A DNA stretch of 64,000 nucleotides from assembly GCA_019217005.1 (NCBI GenBank), contig JAHBNG010000034.1, forward strand, positions 62,001-126,000, read 5' to 3'. Of this stretch, positions 1-8,491 are shown piece after piece; the first letter of the stretch is position 1; each line of letters opens with the position of its first letter. The position numbers and the translations under genes were made by a program. This DNA is from Chloroflexi bacterium TSY (GTDB taxonomy: Bacteria; Chloroflexota; Anaerolineae; Caldilineales; Caldilineaceae). The notes below the pieces were generated by a model. It ran no database searches. It worked only from the letters and a program-made list of their open reading frames with translations, and had not been told where the DNA came from.

Positions 1-673
1 GAGAATTCATCTTGTGGCGAGCATCAGAAATAGAAAACTGCCAGTCAATGATGATGCGCTTTGCGTGGCGTTCATTGACAAGTGCGAGAACTTCAGCTTC
101 GAGTTGCTCAATGGTCGGAATGCGGCGATTGAGACATTGGCGAGAGATGGCGGAGAACTCGATCTCAATCATATTGAGCCAACTGGCAGACTTGGGAGTG
201 TAGACAAACTCAATCTTTTGGGCGAGAGCAAAGGCTTTATCGGCAGGTAGATGTTCATAAAAGGCACTGGCATTGTGAGTATTGAGATTGTCGAGAACGA
301 GTCTGATTTTCTGGGCCTCATGCCACTGAGTCACGAGAGACTGACAGAAAAGGGCAAACTCCTTTTTGGTGCGTTGTGGCTGAACCTGAGCCAGGCGACG
401 ACCGGTCAAGGGCTCAATGGCAGCCAGCAAGGCACAGGAGCCATGCTTGGTGTAGGCGTAATGCTCTTTGGCCATCTGTCCGGCTTGCAGTGGAAGCGGT
501 TCGAGCAACTCGCCAATCAGAAAACAAGGACGCTCATCGAAACAGATAACTGGGTAGAGCGGGTCATAGGGCTGGGCATAGAGGGCCAGCAATTGCTCCA
601 TCTGAGCCAGAAAGTGCGCATCAATCTGACTGATACACCAAGTCTTCCTTAGATGCGGTTTCAACTCGTTTTT
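1..673 (-). pseudogene. IS630-family transposase, C-terminal part, interrupted
   Basis: Reading the minus strand from about 673 down to the window edge gives an uninterrupted frame. It contains a first catalytic aspartate region CFDERP, then LVLDNLNTH, then TPKSASWLNMIEIEFSAI with the terminal glutamate. This is the DDE core and the strongly conserved C-terminal motif of IS630/Tc1-type transposases. The N-terminal helix-turn-helix half is missing. The frame runs into a T8 tract at 669-676, exactly where the neighbouring IS begins. On the other side of that IS (from 2484) about 14 compatible codons continue before a stop, so the insertion went into this gene and the rest of the N-terminus is decayed. 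The 3' end lies outside the window. The plus-strand frames here are shadows. Confidence 0.85.
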
Positions 674-707
674 TTTCCAGCTACGGCAAAAGTCGGGTAC
701 AAATTTA

Positions 708-1375
708 TTATGTTGAGTTAGAAGGGGAGTCAGAATCATGACGATTTGTATTTGAAAGAAGAGCAGACTCCCAAGCGATTTCAAGTTCAGAAACGACTGA
801 ATCAAGGTGATGGCAAAAGCGAAAATAATCTTTGCGTTCAGCCAGGATCGAATGTAAACGTTGCCGTTCAAATAAATAAGCGGACCGGTCAACGGATCGC
901 AGCCGGAAGAGCAATTCGTCTTTGGTTTCAGTCGGATCGACGAAGGCAGCAAAAGAGCCATAGCGAAGGACGAAGTTATTAACACTTTTGCGTCCAGTGA
1001 TAAGTCGTTGATTGGTTTTCAAGCGGCCAAAGAAGCCCTCCAGGGCATTGTTAGTGGAAGGAAGACCCGAGACATCGTAGCAGACAAAGAGCCCCCACCA
1101 ACGGTTGCGAAATGTTGTGTTGATATGCTGAACAATCGAGCGATCTGCGTCATCGAGAGTCGTATCCTGTGTCAGTGCGACTAAATATTGATCAACAGCT
1201 GATGCAACGGAATGAGCAGTGACCTGTACCTGGTCGTCGGCTTGAGAGTCAGGCGACAAAAGCCGTTGGAGTGCCACCAACCACCCAAGTTGCCGTCGTA
1301 AGCGGTTGGCTTGAACAGTGCAAAAACGATGAAAACCAGCAATCTTGATTAAGCGGGTCAGTAACGGATGCCCCC
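708..1375 (-). CDS. Transposase, C-terminal frame (catalytic Glu)
   Basis: This frame is open from the A5G5 run near 1371-1380 to a stop at 708. Only the part from 1280 begins with a usable start codon. It contains NNALEGFFGRLK, which supplies the catalytic glutamate expected after the CQFHC region of the upstream frame, then a C-terminal helical segment. Reading from the upstream frame into this one by a -1 slip gives a continuous sequence across the joint (RGHPLLTRLIKIAGFHRF), which supports one protein of about 550 residues. In the second genomic copy this half has a 51-bp in-frame deletion and a 1-bp deletion, so only copy 1 could be active. Confidence 0.75.
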
Positions 1376-2359
1376 TTTTTCCTGAGCCCGTAATAATGAT
1401 GCTTCAATCGTGATTAATTGTTGAACCATCTGTAAGCCACCTAATTCAAAAGGAGCCAATCCTCTTGTCAATAAAGTGAACCGCAGATAGCGAGTATATT
1501 GCAAAAGAACTGCTTTGTAGGGATCGGTTTCCGCCAATTCTCGAACCGTTTTGTAGACCCGATTCAAAAAGCCACGCAGCTTCTTTTTGAGTTGAGTTTT
1601 CATTGTACGGTCAAGCGCATAAGTGAGTCGCCCAGCTTCTTTAATGCAATGGAACTGACAAGTCTGATGGGGGCAATTCGGCCACACTTGAGCAACAGCA
1701 AGTTGGATGTTTTCCTGGGCGTCACTGATGATGCCCTTGATAGGGATTTCCCATTCGTTTATCGGTTCCAACAGTGCTGAAACCAGAGTCTTGTGAGTCC
1801 CTGATTCCAACACTTCTGCCATCAAAGTGATGTCTAACTGGACTTCTCGAACCACATAGAGCGCTGGACTTCCTTTCTCTGGTTGCATCCCATCTATGGA
1901 GAGGATTAGTCCGCCCAACCTTTTCCATTTTTTCTGCTGGTTTACTACCTTCGCTGGCTGTCCAGCTCGCAACAAGGCTAAAAATGTACCGATTAAGTTC
2001 AGCACTTGTCTTTCAGATATCGTTATCCGCTCTTTTAGTCCTTTATGGATTTCGGCCACTCTTCGTTGATGCCAAAATCGTTGGTATCCTATTTCGACGA
2101 TTACATCTAACCCATAACCGCATTCGGGTACACCCAACTCTTCTGCTTCTTGGGAACGATAGACCACTTCTTGCTGCAAGCAGTTCTCATTTTGACACCG
2201 ATATCCATGACTTACCACATAATATCTGCCCTCCAGTGTTTCCAGATACTTATGCCATAATTTATAGCTTCTTTTCAGTTTGCTTTTGCAGTTCGGACAG
2301 CGCTTCTTTGTTGGTCGGTAGTATCGTTTCTCTACCTGCTTCTCCTTCTTTTTGCGCAT
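1358..2359 (-). CDS. Transposase, N-terminal frame (zinc ribbon + first DDE residues)
   Basis: 333 residues. An N-terminal zinc ribbon is visible (CPNC near residue 21, then CQNENC near residue 55). It is followed by the first two catalytic aspartates in ILSIDGMQ and GIISDAQENIQ, and by a CQFHC motif (C2H type) typical of MULE/IS256-like DDE nucleases. The catalytic glutamate is absent from this frame and lies in the downstream overlapping frame (708-1375). The frame ends shortly after an A5G5 run (complement of 1371-1380). A -1 shift there joins it smoothly to the second frame. The copy at 34408-35409 encodes the same 333 residues. I take this as the functional N-terminal part of a frameshift-produced transposase. 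Confidence 0.85.
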   Translation of the reverse strand: MRKKKEKQVEKRYYRPTKKRCPNCKSKLKRSYKLWHKYLETLEGRYYVVSHGYRCQNENCLQQEVVYRSQEAEELGVPECGYGLDVIVEIGYQRFWHQRRVAEIHKGLKERITISERQVLNLIGTFLALLRAGQPAKVVNQQKKWKRLGGLILSIDGMQPEKGSPALYVVREVQLDITLMAEVLESGTHKTLVSALLEPINEWEIPIKGIISDAQENIQLAVAQVWPNCPHQTCQFHCIKEAGRLTYALDRTMKTQLKKKLRGFLNRVYKTVRELAETDPYKAVLLQYTRYLRFTLLTRGLAPFELGGLQMVQQLITIEASLLRAQEKGGIRY

Positions 2360-2492
2360 TTTTCCGGACCTCCTTGGCCTCTCCTATTCTAGCCTTTTCT
2401 TCCGGAGGTCTTCAATTTATCTCTTTTTGGTCGCAATCATTTACTTGTCATAATATTTCTGTACCCGACTTTTGCTGCTACTGTTTTTTTTC

Positions 2493-2703
2493 TTGATTGC
2501 CTTTGATTTCTCTCTTATGTCTACTTGCTACCAGCTCAATACCCAAGTTTACATAAAGTCGGAATTGTTGATTTTTTCCAACTCTTTTCAACGCGCCTAT
2601 TTGGTATCTCTCTTACTGACTAAGCGTGTCCGGGAAGTTACGCCCCCTCTATTCCGGAAGAACCTTAATTATTCAACAATCCACATGCATGAGGATTTAG
2701 ATA
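2493..2703. other. Spacer: IS630 remnant and upstream region of the GT2-GT4 gene
   Basis: The minus strand next to the T8 tract continues the IS630 transposase frame for about 14 codons and then meets a stop. Beyond that no gene is recognisable. The AT-rich stretch up to 2703 probably holds the promoter of the following glycosyltransferase. A GTGTCCGGGAAGTTACG string at 2628-2644 resembles an IS terminus but has no partner that I can find. Confidence 0.4.
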
Positions 2704-4953
2704 GTGACGATCGCAAAACCCAATACAGAGCCAGAGATTCTCGGTGTTCTAGCCCAGCAGGCCACGAGTTGGCACAAAGAGTTTCCCACTCACATGCCAG
2801 CGATTGTGGTGCCAATATTTAACGCTTACGACGACGTTGTCCAATGTGTGGAAAGCCTTGCCGCCACAACCAGTACAGATGTTCCCAAATTACTTCTTGA
2901 TGATGCCAGTACCGATGAACGCATAGAGCGGACCTTGACGGCTTTTAGTCAGAGGGCCGATTTTTACTATATATGTAAGCCAACCAACGGGGGGTTTGTT
3001 GATACAGTCAATCTAGGTTTTGAGTGGCTTGCCCCGCGTGATGTCATTACGGTCAATAGCGATGTTGTCTTCCCGCCCAACTGGCTTGAACGTCTGCGGA
3101 CAGCAGCCTACTATCGTTCCAATATTGCAACAGCTTCGCCACTGACAAATCACGGGACGATTTTGTCAGTCCCCTATCGCAATCAGCCCATGTGCGAATT
3201 GGTTGATGGTCTCACCACCGAGCAAGTCGATGCGCGCATTCAAGAGAAAACGCTCACGCTCTACCCGCTCATTCCAACAGCGGTGGCTTATTGCACTTAT
3301 TTCCGGCGGACGGCGCTTGATGTTGTGGGTTATTTTGACACCACCTTCTCCCCTGGCTATGGCGAGGAGGTTGACTTTTCACAGCGTGCGCTCCAGCAAA
3401 GTTTTACACATGTTGCAGCAGACAATCTCTTCGTGTTTCACAAGCATGGTCGTTCTTTCAATCAAACCGACCAGACGACGCAACAAACTTTACAAAAACG
3501 ACATCATCCAATTTTAGAGAAGCGCTATCCTTGGTACATCAACATGGTGCACCAGGTGTGTAACGACCTGGACAGTCCATTAGCATTGGCTCTCAATCGA
3601 GCCCATGTTGCCATCCTTGGTCATCGCATTGCGATCGATGCTACTTATCTAGATGGGACTCGCGTCGGGACAATGGTCTATGTTTTAGAACTGGTGTATG
3701 CATTGACTAAACAACCAGAGTGCAAGAAGCATCTAACGCTCATCATTTCCGACACCATCGCCGAAGAGACCATTGCAGATATTTGGGGAACCGTTGAGCA
3801 TGTCGTCCGTATCTCAGATTTGAAACCCATCGATCAACCGATATTCGATCTGATCTATCGTCCTTTTCAAGTTCGAGAAATAGAAGAGTTACGCTTTTTA
3901 CGAGCGATTGCCCATCGTTTTGCTATCTTGCAGCTTGATTTGATCACCTACAAAAACCCCTCTTATGCCCACAATTGGGAAGACTGGAATCGTTTTCGGC
4001 AGCTTACACAATTGATTTTGGCGACGGCAGACGGCGTTGCATTTCTGACCCAGGACGTTGCCCAAGATGTTGCGCACAATGGGCTCTCGGTTCCCAAAAA
4101 TCGTTCACGGGTTCTCAATGCTGGCACAGACCATTATCGGCAGAATGGGGTCAAAAACGAGCCAGCAGATCGAGAAGTGCCAAAGAGAATCCAGGAACTG
4201 GGCGATGCACCTCTTCTCATGGTTTTGGGGACAAACTTCAAACACAAGAACCGAGTCTATGCAATTCGACTCTTTCAAGAGCTTGTTCGCCTTTATCAAT
4301 GGTCAGGGCAACTCACCTTTGCTGGGAACCCAGTTGCATTTGGAGATTCAAGCGCAGAGGAGGAAGCGGCGCTTCATGCTGTGCCAGAACTATCCCATCG
4401 GATTCGTGACTTAGGGGCCGTGACCGAATCGGAGAAGGAGCGGCTCTATCAACAGGCAGCGCTTGTCCTCTATCCGTCAATTGTCGAAGGCTTTGGTCTG
4501 ATTCCCTTTGAAGCAGCAGTTGCCAATACGCCTGTATTGACCTTACAATCGACCTCCTTGGCAGAGGCATTGGGCGATGAAGTACTTTACCTAGATTCAT
4601 TTAACCCAACCAAGGGAGCAGAGATCGCTTGGCGCATTTTGAAATCATCAGAGTTGGCCGAACGTCAGGTCAAGCTCATTCAAGAACGCATGGCGCTTTA
4701 TCGTTGGTCGGATGTGGCCGACTGTACGTGGCAATTCTGTCTCGACATTCTTGCATTACCGAGAAGAACGCAACATCTCTCACAAGTCGAAACCGAACTC
4801 ACCGACGCACACGAAGAACGTATCAATGAGGGAACCATTGCAGCCTTCCGCAGAAAAACACAACTTTCTATTCATCTACTGCGAACCCAGGGAATTGGTG
4901 CAGTTTTGACCGAAGTCAAACAATATCTTCGTTGGCGGCTCAAACTTGCATAG
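2704..4953 (+). CDS. Bifunctional GT2-GT4 glycosyltransferase fusion
   Basis: 749 residues with a GTG start. The N-terminal part (about residues 30-290) is a GT2 GT-A domain: IVVPIFNAYDDV at the start, LLLDDASTD for nucleotide binding, VNSDVVFPPNWL as the DxD-like region, and GYGEEVDFSQRA as the acceptor/catalytic region. The C-terminal part (about 305-690) is a GT4 GT-B domain: it opens with IAIDATYLDGTRVGTMVY and has VLGTNFKHKNRVYAIRLF and PSIVEGFGLIPFEA with the donor-binding glutamates. Such fusions build surface polysaccharide or glycan chains by adding two sugars from nucleotide donors at the cytoplasmic face. The gene heads a run of glycan genes. An alternative ATG start lies about 30 codons in (2794), but it would cut close to the GT2 domain. 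Confidence 0.88.
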   Translation: MTIAKPNTEPEILGVLAQQATSWHKEFPTHMPAIVVPIFNAYDDVVQCVESLAATTSTDVPKLLLDDASTDERIERTLTAFSQRADFYYICKPTNGGFVDTVNLGFEWLAPRDVITVNSDVVFPPNWLERLRTAAYYRSNIATASPLTNHGTILSVPYRNQPMCELVDGLTTEQVDARIQEKTLTLYPLIPTAVAYCTYFRRTALDVVGYFDTTFSPGYGEEVDFSQRALQQSFTHVAADNLFVFHKHGRSFNQTDQTTQQTLQKRHHPILEKRYPWYINMVHQVCNDLDSPLALALNRAHVAILGHRIAIDATYLDGTRVGTMVYVLELVYALTKQPECKKHLTLIISDTIAEETIADIWGTVEHVVRISDLKPIDQPIFDLIYRPFQVREIEELRFLRAIAHRFAILQLDLITYKNPSYAHNWEDWNRFRQLTQLILATADGVAFLTQDVAQDVAHNGLSVPKNRSRVLNAGTDHYRQNGVKNEPADREVPKRIQELGDAPLLMVLGTNFKHKNRVYAIRLFQELVRLYQWSGQLTFAGNPVAFGDSSAEEEAALHAVPELSHRIRDLGAVTESEKERLYQQAALVLYPSIVEGFGLIPFEAAVANTPVLTLQSTSLAEALGDEVLYLDSFNPTKGAEIAWRILKSSELAERQVKLIQERMALYRWSDVADCTWQFCLDILALPRRTQHLSQVETELTDAHEERINEGTIAAFRRKTQLSIHLLRTQGIGAVLTEVKQYLRWRLKLA

Positions 4954-4963
4954 CCATTGAATA

Positions 4964-5034
4964 GGACACGGATTTTTAGGATGAACCCGGATAATCTCAG
5001 AATAAATCCGTGAAGTCTGTGTTCATCCGTGTCC
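4964..5034. repeat. Dispersed palindromic-end repeat, copy 1
   Basis: The element begins GGACACGGAT and ends ATCCGTGTCC, a perfect 10-bp terminal inversion. It has a close relative at 18699-18769, also just downstream of a stop codon in this cluster. Similarity continues past the palindrome into an AATCCTTATAATC tail in both copies. It is intergenic, between the GT2-GT4 gene and a methyltransferase gene. It could act as an RNA hairpin in the transcript or be a small mobile repeat. Confidence 0.75.
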
Positions 5035-5089
5035 CACATTCTTAATCCTTATAATCTTTAGTGACGAACAAACGAAAGGTGCACTGAGG

Positions 5090-6152
5090 ATGCAACTTCT
5101 CAGCTTCACAAAAACGACATTGCAACGCATGGCAAAAGCAGGTCACTATCTGCTTCGTGGTGACGTCAGCGGGCTTGGAGAAGAAATTAATCAATATAGA
5201 CAGTGGAAGCAAATTCAACAATTGGGCCATCTAGCCGTGGATTTGCAGAAACATGTAACGCCGCCGGCTCCACTGCACAACACGGAGTCTGTCCAACTGA
5301 GCGAAGCCGAATTCTGGGATCAGGTTGATATCTCAGAAGTTCGTCAAGTTTCCTGGAGTAGCGCGGGTGGAGACGTACTGGGAAAATGGGCCTTAGAAAA
5401 AATGACTGGAGGTCGGTATGAAAAGATCAACGATCTGATTCTGGATCACATTCGGGCAGAACACGCAGAGCTTGTTGGTCTCGTTTTGGGCTGTGGCGAT
5501 ATGACGGGTGAACAACCTTACTTTACCGATCCAAGATTTCCCTTTGCAAAAGTGGACGCAATCGACATCAGCACGGCCTCAATGGAACGCGCAAAAGTCC
5601 TTACCGATTCGGTTGGCCTAAATGTCAACTACATCGCCGCTGATGTCAATCATCTTGAACTTGAACCATCAACTTATGATCTGATTATACTCTTCCACGC
5701 GTATCATCATTTTGAGGAAGTCGATCACATTGCCCAGATTTCGAACAATGCCTTGAAACCAGGGGGGCGTCTTCTTCACGGTCGATTATATTGGTGCGCC
5801 GCGCATTCAATGGACGCCAAAACAGCTATCGTTTGCACAGCAGATCCTGAGACTTCTGCCGCCAAAATATCGTCGGGAACAGACCGGGCAAATACGCGAG
5901 GTTGTTCAGTCCGTTCCGGTCGAATGCTTTTCCCCAGACGAGGCGATCTGTGCCAACCAGATTGTACCGGCAATTGCAAAGCATCTCGATGTCGCGTGGC
6001 AGTACAACTGGGCCGGGTTGCTCATGCCGCTTTTAGAGGGAATCGCCTTTAATTTTCAAGAAACCGACGAAGATCACCAATTGTTGAGATTTCTATTCGA
6101 TTTAGACTATGCGCTTTGTTTATCGGGCACCGTCGATCCAAACTTTACATTT
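5090..6152 (+). pseudogene. SAM-dependent methyltransferase, frameshifted and 3'-truncated
   Basis: The first part (5090 to about 5766) encodes a class I methyltransferase: GLVLGCGDMTGEQ is SAM motif I, VDAIDIS the acidic loop, and YDLIILFHAYHHF and ALKPGG are motifs IV-V. At a run of six G (5761-5766) the frame breaks. Removing one G gives PGGVFFTVDYIGAPRIQW and continues in the next frame to the IS boundary at 6153. The last residues of that frame, up to a stop at 6203, come from the IS end and not from the gene. So the gene has a homopolymer indel and a C-terminus cut by the IS. The indel could be a sequencing error; the IS truncation is not. It was probably a glycan methyltransferase. Confidence 0.8.
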
Positions 6153-7625
6153 ACACCTTATTTTTGCGCAACGGGAAGGGAATTCTATTCGTTGACGCAA
6201 TAAGAGCCTGATTCTATTCGATCAAATTCGTCAAAATGCCGAAAAAAGGATAGCCTCAAAGAAATTCATTAGAGATACCCGATCCAAGGAGGCATTCATG
6301 GCAATAGAATTCGGACTAACGAACGAGATCAGCAATACTCAGTATGCACCATTAGCTGCGTTGCTGGCACACTACCATCAAGAGAAAGTGCTAACTGCGT
6401 TGAAGAAGATCGAAATACCGGTCAAAACGTATGAATATACACCAGCAAGTAAGTTGGAACAGGTGCTGGTTAGCATATTATGTGGTTGCGCAACGCTGAC
6501 TGAGTTCAATACAAAGGTCAGACCAGAAAGACTCCTTGCGAAAATTTATGGGATGGAGCAGCTTAGTGAGCAATCAAATATGTCTCGTACATTAGACGCC
6601 CTAACTCTAATGAATATCGGTAGAGTGCGGTCAGCGAAATCTGCAAGCCTCTAAGCCAAATACACAACCACGATTGGCGAGGGTTCTTGTGGTTAGACTT
6701 TGACCTATCCGGATTACCATGCGGCAAAAAGGCACAGAAAAGTCAAAAAGGCTATTTTAGCGGCAAAAAAACGCAACGGGACGCCAATTGGTCCGTGTAA
6801 GTTCGGTTAAATACCATGAAACGGTTTGGTCAGACCTCTATCCAGGGAGTCAGCATACAGCTCCATCGTTTCAGCCAGCCGTGCTTGCCACGGAAAGTTC
6901 ATTAGAGTTAGACGAGAAAAAACGCGAGCGAGTCGTCTGGCGCACCGATGGCGGTGCAGGTAGTGAAGAAAATATTCGGTGGCTGCTCAACCGCAACTAT
7001 CAATTTATGATGAAGGGCAACTCCAACCGTCGTGCCCATCTGTGGGCGCAACAGGTGACTCGATGGGATCCTTGCGGTGACGTCTTTCTGGCTGAAATTC
7101 CATCCCCTATCAAGTTTAATCGCCCTGTACGCATTTTTCTCAAAAAAAGAGTGAAAAACGAGCAAATTTGTGTCAGTTACTACATTTCGACCATCAAATT
7201 GCCATCCAAGCGTCACTTCATTTCATATTATGACAATCGAGGTGCGGCTGAAATCGAACAATTCCGTAATGATAAAATGGGGTTACACTTAGCTTCTCGT
7301 CGCAAGACCCTATTTCTAGCTCAAAAATCTCTTATCCTTTTGGCTGATTTGGCGCATAATTTGATAGGCCATTTCCATCAGCAAGCTCTCGTGGATACTA
7401 GATTTGAACCTTTCCGGCAGAAACGAATTGTTCGAGATCTATTACAAATACCTGGTTTTCTCTCTTTTCAGAACGGCTCACTTTCACGGATTGACCTGCT
7501 AAGTTCACATCCTTATTCTCGTGACCTTCTGATTTGCTTGAAATCCTATCTAGAGGCCGATTAGAAACCCCCTCTAGTTGCATGAACGAATAGAATCACG
7601 CTCTCGTTGCGCAAAAATAAGGTGT
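6153..7625 (+). mobile_element. IS4/IS1380-like insertion sequence
   Basis: A perfect 21-bp inverted repeat bounds the element (6153-6173 and 7605-7625, starting ACACCTTATTTTTGCGC). It continues imperfectly for about another 20 bp, with ATTCTATTCGTT shared on both sides. Inside is a single DDE transposase gene with one frameshift. No clear target duplication is visible. The left end lies within the methyltransferase frame and the right end lies 16 bp before the next methyltransferase gene. Confidence 0.82.
6298..7564 (+). pseudogene. DDE transposase (IS4/IS1380 superfamily), frameshifted
   Basis: An AAGGAGG ribosome-binding site lies just before ATG 6298. The first 118 residues are in one frame. 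Near 6620-6650 the reading moves to the next frame, where WLDFDLSGLPCGKKAQ (first Asp), WRTDGGAGSEENIRWLL (second Asp) and YYDNRGAAEIEQFRNDK (Y..R..E signature) follow in order and continue to 7564. The order and spacing of these motifs identify an IS4-like DDE enzyme. One frameshift separates the two halves, so it is inactive unless that is a sequencing artefact. Confidence 0.82.
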
Positions 7626-7641
7626 CAGTCGCAAACAAAAA

Positions 7642-8484
7642 ATGAACCAACACTATTCCATCCAATACCAGGATTTCCTTCGCTTTGAAGAGGAAGTCTT
7701 TAAAGAAATGCATCCAATCTCTCTATACGATCCACATCTGATTCGATATGGAGAGTATCAATTTGTCCTCGATCACCTACAGTTACAAGCCTCCGATGTC
7801 GTACTCGATTTGGGCTGCGGGTTTAACATATTTCCCCTCTATGTTGCCTCAAAAGGTGCCAAAACAATCGCTATCGACTACGATCGATCTGTCTGGAAAG
7901 AGATGCGCAAGCGACTCAGCATCGTGGAGAAAGAAATTGGTCATCGCTTGCCGTTTACATTTGCCGTGGGAGATGCCACCGATCTGCAGCTTGATACAGA
8001 ATCAGTCGATAAGGCAGTCGCCGTCAGTTCAATCAAGCATATGTTTTGTGACCGCGGTCACGGCGATCAGCTAGCCGTCAACTCGATTGCCCGCGTCCTC
8101 AAACCAGGCGGATTGGCCATCATTACGGTGCCCATGAGTCAGGGAAACCCCTTTCATGAACGCCCCAACGGCGATGAACTCCACGGTGGCCCCTATCGGC
8201 TCTACACCCCTGAAGCCATCGAAGAACGAATGATGTCGAATCCTACCCTGAAGCTGGTCAACTTACAGTATCTTGCTCACACAACACCGGACCCACGCTA
8301 CACATTTGAGGCATTTGCCAAATATTGGACAGGCACTTTATCGCAAAAGGAGCGCATGAAGTGGGCTTGGGCCAATCCGATGTTGGCCCAAGTCTTTAAT
8401 CCAATGCTCTCCAAAGCGGAAGGTGAGGCAAACTTGGCACCAGTTAATACGGCACTTATCTGTTTGCGTAAGGAATTTTCGTAA
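7642..8484 (+). CDS. SAM-dependent methyltransferase
   Basis: 280 residues, class I methyltransferase fold. VVLDLGCGFNIFPLYVA is the SAM-binding motif I, TIAIDYD the acidic post-II residue, FAVGDATDLQL motif III, and VLKPGGLAIITVP motif V. The start ATG lies just outside the right end of the preceding IS, so its native promoter may have been replaced by IS-borne sequence. The position between glycosyltransferase genes suggests a sugar O- or N-methyltransferase. The acceptor cannot be told from sequence. The C-terminal region (FAKYWTGTL onward) is not a domain I recognise. Confidence 0.82.
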   Translation: MNQHYSIQYQDFLRFEEEVFKEMHPISLYDPHLIRYGEYQFVLDHLQLQASDVVLDLGCGFNIFPLYVASKGAKTIAIDYDRSVWKEMRKRLSIVEKEIGHRLPFTFAVGDATDLQLDTESVDKAVAVSSIKHMFCDRGHGDQLAVNSIARVLKPGGLAIITVPMSQGNPFHERPNGDELHGGPYRLYTPEAIEERMMSNPTLKLVNLQYLAHTTPDPRYTFEAFAKYWTGTLSQKERMKWAWANPMLAQVFNPMLSKAEGEANLAPVNTALICLRKEFS

Positions 8485-8491
8485 CAAAAAA

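Larger units (their letters stand above)
678..2483 (-). mobile_element. IS with two-frame DDE transposase, copy 1
   Basis: The element is bounded by inverted repeats: CAGCTACGGCAAAAGTCGGG on the left, and on the right the reverse complement of CAGTAGCAGCAAAAGTCGGG. It is flanked on both sides by TTTTTTTTC (669-677 and 2484-2492), read as an 8-9 bp target duplication in a homopolymer. Its length is about 1806 bp. It carries one transposase in two overlapping frames on the minus strand. A second, 52-bp shorter copy lies at 33780-35533, and the same ends bound a 104-bp MITE at 37932-38035. It interrupts an IS630-type transposase. Family placement (MULE-like/ISNCY) is inferred from the zinc ribbon and C2H motif and is uncertain. 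Confidence 0.88.

Noticed and set aside
1984..2496. Plus-strand 170-residue frame opposite the transposase (also at 35034)
   Set aside because: It is the antisense shadow of the transposase; the duplicate merely follows from the IS copy.
8423..8491. Earlier start of the FG-GAP protein overlapping the methyltransferase
   Set aside because: It would put 23 extra residues before the export signal and overlap the upstream gene by over 60 bases; ATG 8492 fits better.
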